This document shows positions 58,268 to 64,000 of a stretch of 64,000 nucleotides of DNA, piece by piece. The notes under the pieces were generated by a model. That model saw nothing but the letters and a program-made list of their open reading frames with translations, did no database searches and was not told the DNA's origin. The stretch is from Tetranychus cinnabarinus. Taxonomy: Eukaryota > Arthropoda > Arachnida > Trombidiformes > Tetranychidae. The stretch is from assembly GCA_022266195.1 (NCBI GenBank), contig WHVY01000001.1:10478001-10542000 (forward strand). The letters run 5' to 3'. Every line of letters begins with the position of its first letter. Position 1 is the first letter of the stretch. The position numbers and the translations under genes were made by a program.

Positions 58268-59809
58268 ATGGCTCCTAACATTAAAGTTGAACCATTTGAT
58301 GATAATTTCATGAATGTTTCTCCAAATGGTTCACCTAATGGATCACCCAAAGGATCACCTAAAGTGTCATCTAAAAGTGAACCCAAAGATGGAGTTATAG
58401 TACCAACCAGAAAATCCGTTACATATGTTGAACCGGTTAACCAGGATAATCTTAAATATCGTTTACAAATTGTTTGGAGGAATGTTGTTATATTTGCTTT
58501 GCTTCATATTGGTGCTATTTATGGATTTTATTTGTGCTTAACTCAAGCTAAATGGACAACTGTTGCCTTTGGTAAGTATACTTCGTAATTGTTTTATCTT
58601 AATATTGTGAGTCCCAAAATTAGTAAACACGGTTATTCATTTAAGCTATTGTTTATTAAGAATTAAAAGCAACCAAATTCAAGGTATACAATCTAATGTT
58701 TAATTAGTAGAAATGATTGAAAAAATAGATAAATAACATTTGAATTGAATAATTGATTCGTACAGTTTGTTAGATTCGACTCGACATTTTTTATCTCATT
58801 GTGCAGTGATTCGATAACAAATGTATCTGAATGTGCTTTAATTTTTTACATTTTTCGACAGCGTATTTTCTTTATGTGTATAGTGGCCTTGGAATAACCG
58901 CTGGTGCTCATCGATTATGGTCTCATCGATCATACAAAGCCAAATGGCCTCTCAGGCTTTTTTTAGCTGTTGCAAACACAATAGCTTTTGAGGTAAACAT
59001 AAAATTTATTGTATCAATTGGATTATATTATGTTATTTAATCCATTCTAACATTTCAATGTGGATTCTCAACTTGGAATATTTCTTATTATAGAATGATA
59101 TTTACGAATGGACAAGGGATCATCGAGTTCATCATTTATATTCTGAAACTGATGCTGATCCTCATGATTCACGAAGAGGCTTCTTCTTTGCCCATGTTGG
59201 ATGGTTATTGTGTCGTAAACACCCATCGGTCATTGAAAAGGGTAAAAAGGTTGACTGCAGCGATGTTCTTAAAGATCCAATAGTCCGTTTCCAAAGAAGG
59301 TATGAATCTTGTACTTGAACGTTTCTTCATTATGATATCCTAATAATTGTTTGCATCGTTTTTCTTCCAGATATTATCTTCCTTTGGTGATTACCTGGTG
59401 CTTCATTATTCCAACCATAATTCCCTATTTCGCTTGGAATGAGTCTCTTTGGATAAGTTACTTTGTTTGCAGTATATTCAGATATTGTTTTACTCTTAAC
59501 ATGACTTGGCTGGTTAATAGTGCCGCTCATATGTGGGGCAATCAACCATATGATAAGTCGCACAATGCTCGTGAAAATGTTGGAGTTTCCCTTGGAGCAA
59601 TTGGTGAAGGTTTTCACAACTATCATCATACATTCCCTTACGATTACTCTGCTTCTGAGCTTGGTTGGGAGTTTAATTTAACCAAATTTTTCATCGATTC
59701 GTGTGCTGTCCTAGGCCTTGTATATGACAGACGTAAAGTCTCTAAAGAAGTTCTAAAGCGAAGGGTCCAAAGAACAGGCGATGGATCGCATCATCATCAT
59801 CATCATTAA
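58268..59809 (+). CDS. Acyl-CoA delta-9 desaturase
   Basis: Four exons: 58268-58571, 58862-58992, 59094-59299 and 59371-59809, giving 359 residues. The three iron-binding histidine boxes are complete: HRLWSH in GITAGAHRLWSHRSY, HRVHH in EWTRDHRVHHLYSETDADP, and HNYHH in GEGFHNYHHTFPYDYS; VNSAAHMWG is also present. Membrane segments flank them. The enzyme sits in the ER and inserts a cis double bond into palmitoyl- or stearoyl-CoA using cytochrome b5. The N-terminus has a small tandem repeat (NGSPNGSPKGSPK). The protein ends GDGSHHHHHH, a natural hexahistidine. I chose ATG 58268; the codons before it in frame offer only TTG. AATAAA-like signals follow in the 3' flank. Confidence 0.93.
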
Positions 59810-59814
59810 TCTTT

Positions 59815-61050
59815 GATTATTTTGAAGGATACACAGACCAAATCTAGATTCATTATGAAATATGTTTAAGGTCGAAGGATTTTATTAAGTAAAATTTTAA
59901 AATTAGATTTTTAGGACCAAACGAAATTTTATATTCAAAATTGATCAAGCAAAGCTTTGGAAAAATCAAAAGTCTTGCGATCGCTTAAGCCCTTAAATTT
60001 TGAGATTTTTGAATCTTTGAGTCGATTTGAAAATCGAATGTTAAAAATTGTATGTTCCAGAGTTATTTTATTGCCAGACCAAAGCTAAAATTTTACTGTA
60101 AACTAGTATCTTTACTAGTGAATCGAATTCATTGATCAAACTGACAATGCAAGTTTCAATACAAGTCATGATCGCACATCAGTTAGTAATTTTTAATCTT
60201 ACAATTGTTAATGATTTCAATAAATAAAATTCAATAAAATTGAACAATCCAATGAAGTCTTGAATATCTTTAATATATGTACGTGTTGAGATTCTGTGAA
60301 ATGGGCCTTAATTCATCAACAAAGAATATTGCAATCAATAAATCAACAATTATTGATTCAGCTGAGTAAATAGACTAAGCTTAAGAGCCATAGCGGAAGC
60401 CATCAAAATTCATCAACTTGGTGAATGTCAATATAAGATTTTTTTGTGCAGGTATCTTAATTTATCAGCAAAAGACTATTAGAATATTTGATTTCTCTGT
60501 TTATCATAAAGTCCGATCAGTATTATGCTTAGGTTTGGTTAGATAAAAACCAATAAATACTGGATGGATCATGGATACTGAATCAATAAATATAGTTGGA
60601 CTTCAGAACTTCAGTTTCTAAAACTAAACTGATAGATATCAATTTCATTGGTAATGAGCTATTTCTTTTATAATTTTTCCTCGAGAAGATCAATTGGAGG
60701 TCAAGTGGTTGCCAAAAAGGAAATTTCATTGCAGTATTCATTTTTTTTGTAAAAAAATACATTATTTTTGGTGAAAGGAAAAGAGAAGGGAAAATGAACA
60801 GATTTTTTGACATAGTAGAAGAAAATGAAAGAGTAAACACACTCTTGATTGCAATTATTTTAAGACAAATCTCGAATCGTTTCGTACAATTTTCGTAAGA
60901 TTATAAATGAAAAATTATATTGAAATTATGGTTTAAATGGTTACAATGATTTTTGTTTTGAATTACTTTTTTTATATACTATGTACATATCTACGGTTGA
61001 ACAATGGGTGTAATGAAATTTGCAATGAGAATTGTTGAGGTGAATGCTTG
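59815..61050. other. Convergent 3' region between desaturase and HIRA
   Basis: The two genes point toward each other, so this holds both 3' UTRs. No other gene is recognised; the minus-strand frame at 60583-60840 is rejected. Confidence 0.45.
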
Positions 61051-61056
61051 TTAGCA

Positions 61057-64000
61057 TCAAAGAAATGATGAAGATGAAGCAGATGAAATGAGATCAAGTT
61101 GTTGTTTGAATTCAGTGTAGATGCGTTGTAATTTCAAGTTGGAGGTAGTAATGGCAAGAACTTCTCGAAGAAGTTCATGTTTTTCATTTCCTAAGATAGT
61201 ACTTTCCCAATTACTATCCGATGATGAAAATGGTGGACCTAATAGAAATTGACACAATTCTCTTAAACGAGGTTCAATACCTTCTTCAGTTAAAAATTGA
61301 GCTAATGTTATGAGCCATTGTCGATACTCTTTAGATGAACCAAGAATGAGCGATGATGTCAATTGTTGATCTAAGAAACTGAGAGTGCCAGTCTTTTGAA
61401 GATTTGAGTTTGATAAAAAAATATTATGACTCGTTTTGATAAGACTGAAAGAAAAAAATGAAAATAATAAGTTAGATTTTATGTGTGAGTCATAAAGCAA
61501 ATTTTTGCAAGTTGAAATAATGGAAATAGAAAGACTTGAAAAAATTAATTTTCAGAGCAGTTTTATCAATTAAAATTTACTCACCTGTTTTGAGATTGAA
61601 GAATTGCAAGTGGATAAGAACTGGATTCAGGCCTCCAAGTTTGCTTGTAGTCGGAGAAGAAGTTGAGAAGATCATTGCCATTTGAAACTAGCGACCAACT
61701 TCCAAAGGACAAGTCGAACACAAATGATTTGCCAGATGAAAGGGTAATCACCGGTGATCCGATTTCGGTTATTCCAGTATTAACAATGGTTGAATTAGAT
61801 GGCGTAGACAGAAGTGAATAAATTGATTCATTCTTAACTTTCACTGAATGATTCTCAAAATCCCATAACCACACGGATGCTTTGTTGGTAACAACTAGTA
61901 AATAATGTTTATAACAATTTAATCGGCTTGCGGGTGAGTCCAGTGTTAAAGGTGTATGAAGTCTTCTTCCAGTAGTAGTAGAGAAGACGGATAAAGTTAG
62001 ATCACTACAGGCAACTGCGACTAGATAAGGACAGGCCGATAGACCACAGATTTTTGATGATAAAACCATTTCCCAAACTTTATCATTTTCTTGATTTAAG
62101 ACTCGTACAATACTTAATGCAGAGTTGCTGATATTATTTTCGACTTCTACAATTAGATTCTTTTTTGTTCCATCATCCCCGGTTATTTTTACGAGAAGAT
62201 TTGAGCTTTTGTCAATTTTTAAACTAGATAAAATCGCGGAAACTTTCGACTCGGATCGAAGGGGTCGATTATCGGTTTTTTCTTCGGGACGAGTAGTTGA
62301 AGTTGGAGGAGTGGGTGTTTTTGTTATATTTCCGACCCCTGTACGGCCACCTTTCCTTTTGTCGGTCGATAAAGATTTTTTCAATTGACTGGACTGTCCA
62401 TTGGCTTGTTTTGTCTGATTAGATTCATTTGGTTTATTTAATACTTTCACAGGTTGTGATGATGGTGGATTTGAAAGTTTCACTTTCTTTACAGCTGAAG
62501 ATGGAGATACATTGCTGGTAGGAGAAATTGGACGCTTCTCTGTCGACTCAGTATTATTTTTGGAAGCAGTGTTTGGAGAGGTTAATGAATTAGTAGTTTC
62601 ATTGTCAACAGAAGGCTCATCTTGTTTAGTCTGATTTGTTTCACCTGAAAGTCTAGGTGCTTTAATAGGTGAAGGACTGGGTAATGGTGCTGTTGATGAT
62701 ACTCCTGGTTTAGATGATTGATTGACAAGTGATACAGGTGATTCGCCATCTTTTTCTTCATTTATTTTGATAGGAGTTGATGCACTACCTTCTCGTTTCT
62801 CCGAAGGTATGTCAGATGGAGCGTCTGATGATGAAAATGTAGTTGCTGTGAATGATATTGGAGTTTCTTCACAATCAGTTGGTAGCGGTATAAAAATTGG
62901 CGTAATCCTTTTACGTCCATTTGGCATCCTTGTCTCAATTTGTTTATCTGTAGGGCCTTTGAGAACTTTGTTCTTATCACAAATACTTAAATTAGATTTA
63001 GAGGAGAAATTATTGCTGCCATTTTGCAAAATCAGGGAGTTCGGACTTTTGGAATCCTTATTAGAAATAGACAACTGTTTTTCTTTCTCTTTCTGCAAAA
63101 AAAAACAAAATAAATTTTAATATCAATGCATAATAATTAAAAATCTAAAATAGTTTTTACCTTTTTGAGTTGTTTTTCACGTATCTTTAGAATTTCAGGA
63201 TCTTCGATAAGAAGTGTTTCTTTGGAAGGAGATTGCAGACTTTTTCCATATAATTTTTGAAAATAGGCTGTTTTGGATTCTTGAGAAGATAACTTTCCGA
63301 TTTCACCCGGCTCAAATCGAATGAATGCTACAGAGCCATCCCAGGAGCAACTTAACAGAGAGTAGCCGTCTCTACTCCAAGTCAAGTCAAGTACTGAGCT
63401 TTCAAAAAGATCATGAATTACCAAGGTAGGTCGCTTATTTTTGGTACTCCAGACGGAGATTGACTTATCACGACTTCCTAAAGCGATCAATGTATAAAAG
63501 TTTGAGGATTCTTCAAGTATATTTGGATTAAATCGGACACAGGTCACAGCTTTGCGGTGACCAACGAAATCTTTTTGCGCTTTCCAGCCATCTCTTTCAA
63601 TTATTTGAGCAGTTGAGCCTCGGTTATTCATTGCATGAGCTGAAACTAAGAATTGACCATCTGGTGACCAATTTAATCTAAGTACATGAGTTGTACCGCC
63701 ACAATCACGAAAGGGTTCACTGACAGTAGTTTCTTCTTTCCAATCTTTGGTTCGCCAAACCTTAACTGATTTGTCATCAGATTGTGAAGCGACATATTTA
63801 CCAATTGGGTCCCAGCTGACTCCTTTCACAAATCCGTTGTGACCATTTAATCTTGCAACAACTTCTGGAAAATTGCGAGCATTCCAAACAATTACATTAT
63901 TATCAACTGAACCGGATGCAATATATTCGTCTTGAGGTGACCAATTGAGATCAAGAATGTCACCGGAATGTCCTCTTAAAGTAGCAATACATCTCCATTG
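61057..64000 (-). CDS. HIRA: HIRA histone H3.3 chaperone (5' end outside window)
   Basis: Three visible exons on the minus strand: 63161 to beyond 64000, 63092-61585 and 61444-61057, frame kept across the introns. The first carries several WD40 blades (LRGHSGDILDLNWSPQDEY, GGTTHVLRLNWSPDG, FVGHRKAVTCVRFNP, CSWDGSVAFIRFEPGE), which pair closely with human HIRA. The second has a disordered linker holding the B domain (GRKRITPIFIPL), which binds ASF1, then a TUP1/HIRA C-terminal domain (GLSACPYLVAVACSDLTLSV). The last exon ends the CABIN1/UBN-interacting region. HIRA deposits H3.3 independently of replication. The WD propeller is incomplete because the gene continues past base 64000. Confidence 0.95.

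Noticed and set aside
1..64000. CRISPR arrays, operons, canonical tRNA or rRNA genes
   Set aside because: None is visible; spliced genes with polyadenylation signals show eukaryotic nuclear DNA. The only tRNA-like motifs (35186-35240) do not form a proper cloverleaf.

Overview
The window is animal nuclear DNA: AT-rich, with multi-exon genes, short GT-AG introns (mostly about 60-150 bp) and metazoan gene families on both strands. The best guess is a plant-feeding spider mite (Tetranychidae, Tetranychus-like). The main clue is an intronless, secreted intradiol ring-cleavage dioxygenase, a fungal-type enzyme known in animals mainly from spider mites after horizontal transfer. Troponin I, histidine decarboxylase and the arthropod-like splicing regulators fit an arthropod. 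The species call is inference.

Layout. 0-1.2 kb: 3' end of SON (G-patch plus dsRBD), then an isolated antisense piece of an MFSD12-like transporter. 3.4-4.2 kb: dioxygenase. 6.6-9.6 kb: a Caskin-type tandem-SAM scaffold. 11.3-12.4 kb: a secreted His-rich repeat protein (minus). 16.0-17.3 kb: ARL3 in six exons. 21.1-23.3 kb: the JmjC oxygenase RIOX1/NO66. 23.8-24.5 kb: a histidine decarboxylase (HDC) pseudogene. 25.5-31.7 kb: an SRRM3/4-like microexon splicing regulator with an eMIC motif, whose last exon is split by a FLYWCH-MULE DNA transposon. 32.6-33.5 kb: an unrecognised two-exon gene (minus). 34.0-35.1 kb: a broken second copy of the RIOX1 3' end. 35.9-36.3 kb: a MITE. 37.0-39.1 kb: intact HDC. 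39.3-41.4 kb: CLUAP1/IFT38 (minus). 42.2-43.5 kb: an R3HCC1L-like protein (minus). 45.7-46.1 kb: a TMEM216-like transition-zone protein (minus). 46.7-47.1 kb: a small four-pass membrane protein. 48.2-51.2 kb: a nested inverted-repeat complex. 52.0-52.4 kb: a single-pass membrane protein (minus). 55.2-56.7 kb: troponin I in eight exons. 58.3-59.8 kb: an acyl-CoA delta-9 desaturase that naturally ends in six histidines. 61.1-64.0 kb: HIRA, minus strand, 5' end outside the window.

There are no operons; genes are independent. Two features stand out. First, the RIOX1 3' end and HDC exist twice in the same order about 11.5 kb apart (22.5-24.5 and 34.0-39.2 kb), and decay is complementary: the first copy keeps RIOX1 and lost HDC, the second keeps HDC and lost RIOX1. 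Second, the MULE sits just after the eMIC core of the SRRM-like gene. Removing it with one target-site copy restores an in-frame tail, while the allele shown here ends in a short tail encoded by the transposon's terminal repeat. Two ciliary genes (CLUAP1, TMEM216-like) lie within 7 kb and point to retained ciliated sensory cells.

All exon joins were derived by eye from GT-AG sites, reading frame and remembered family sequences. No alignment or database search was run.
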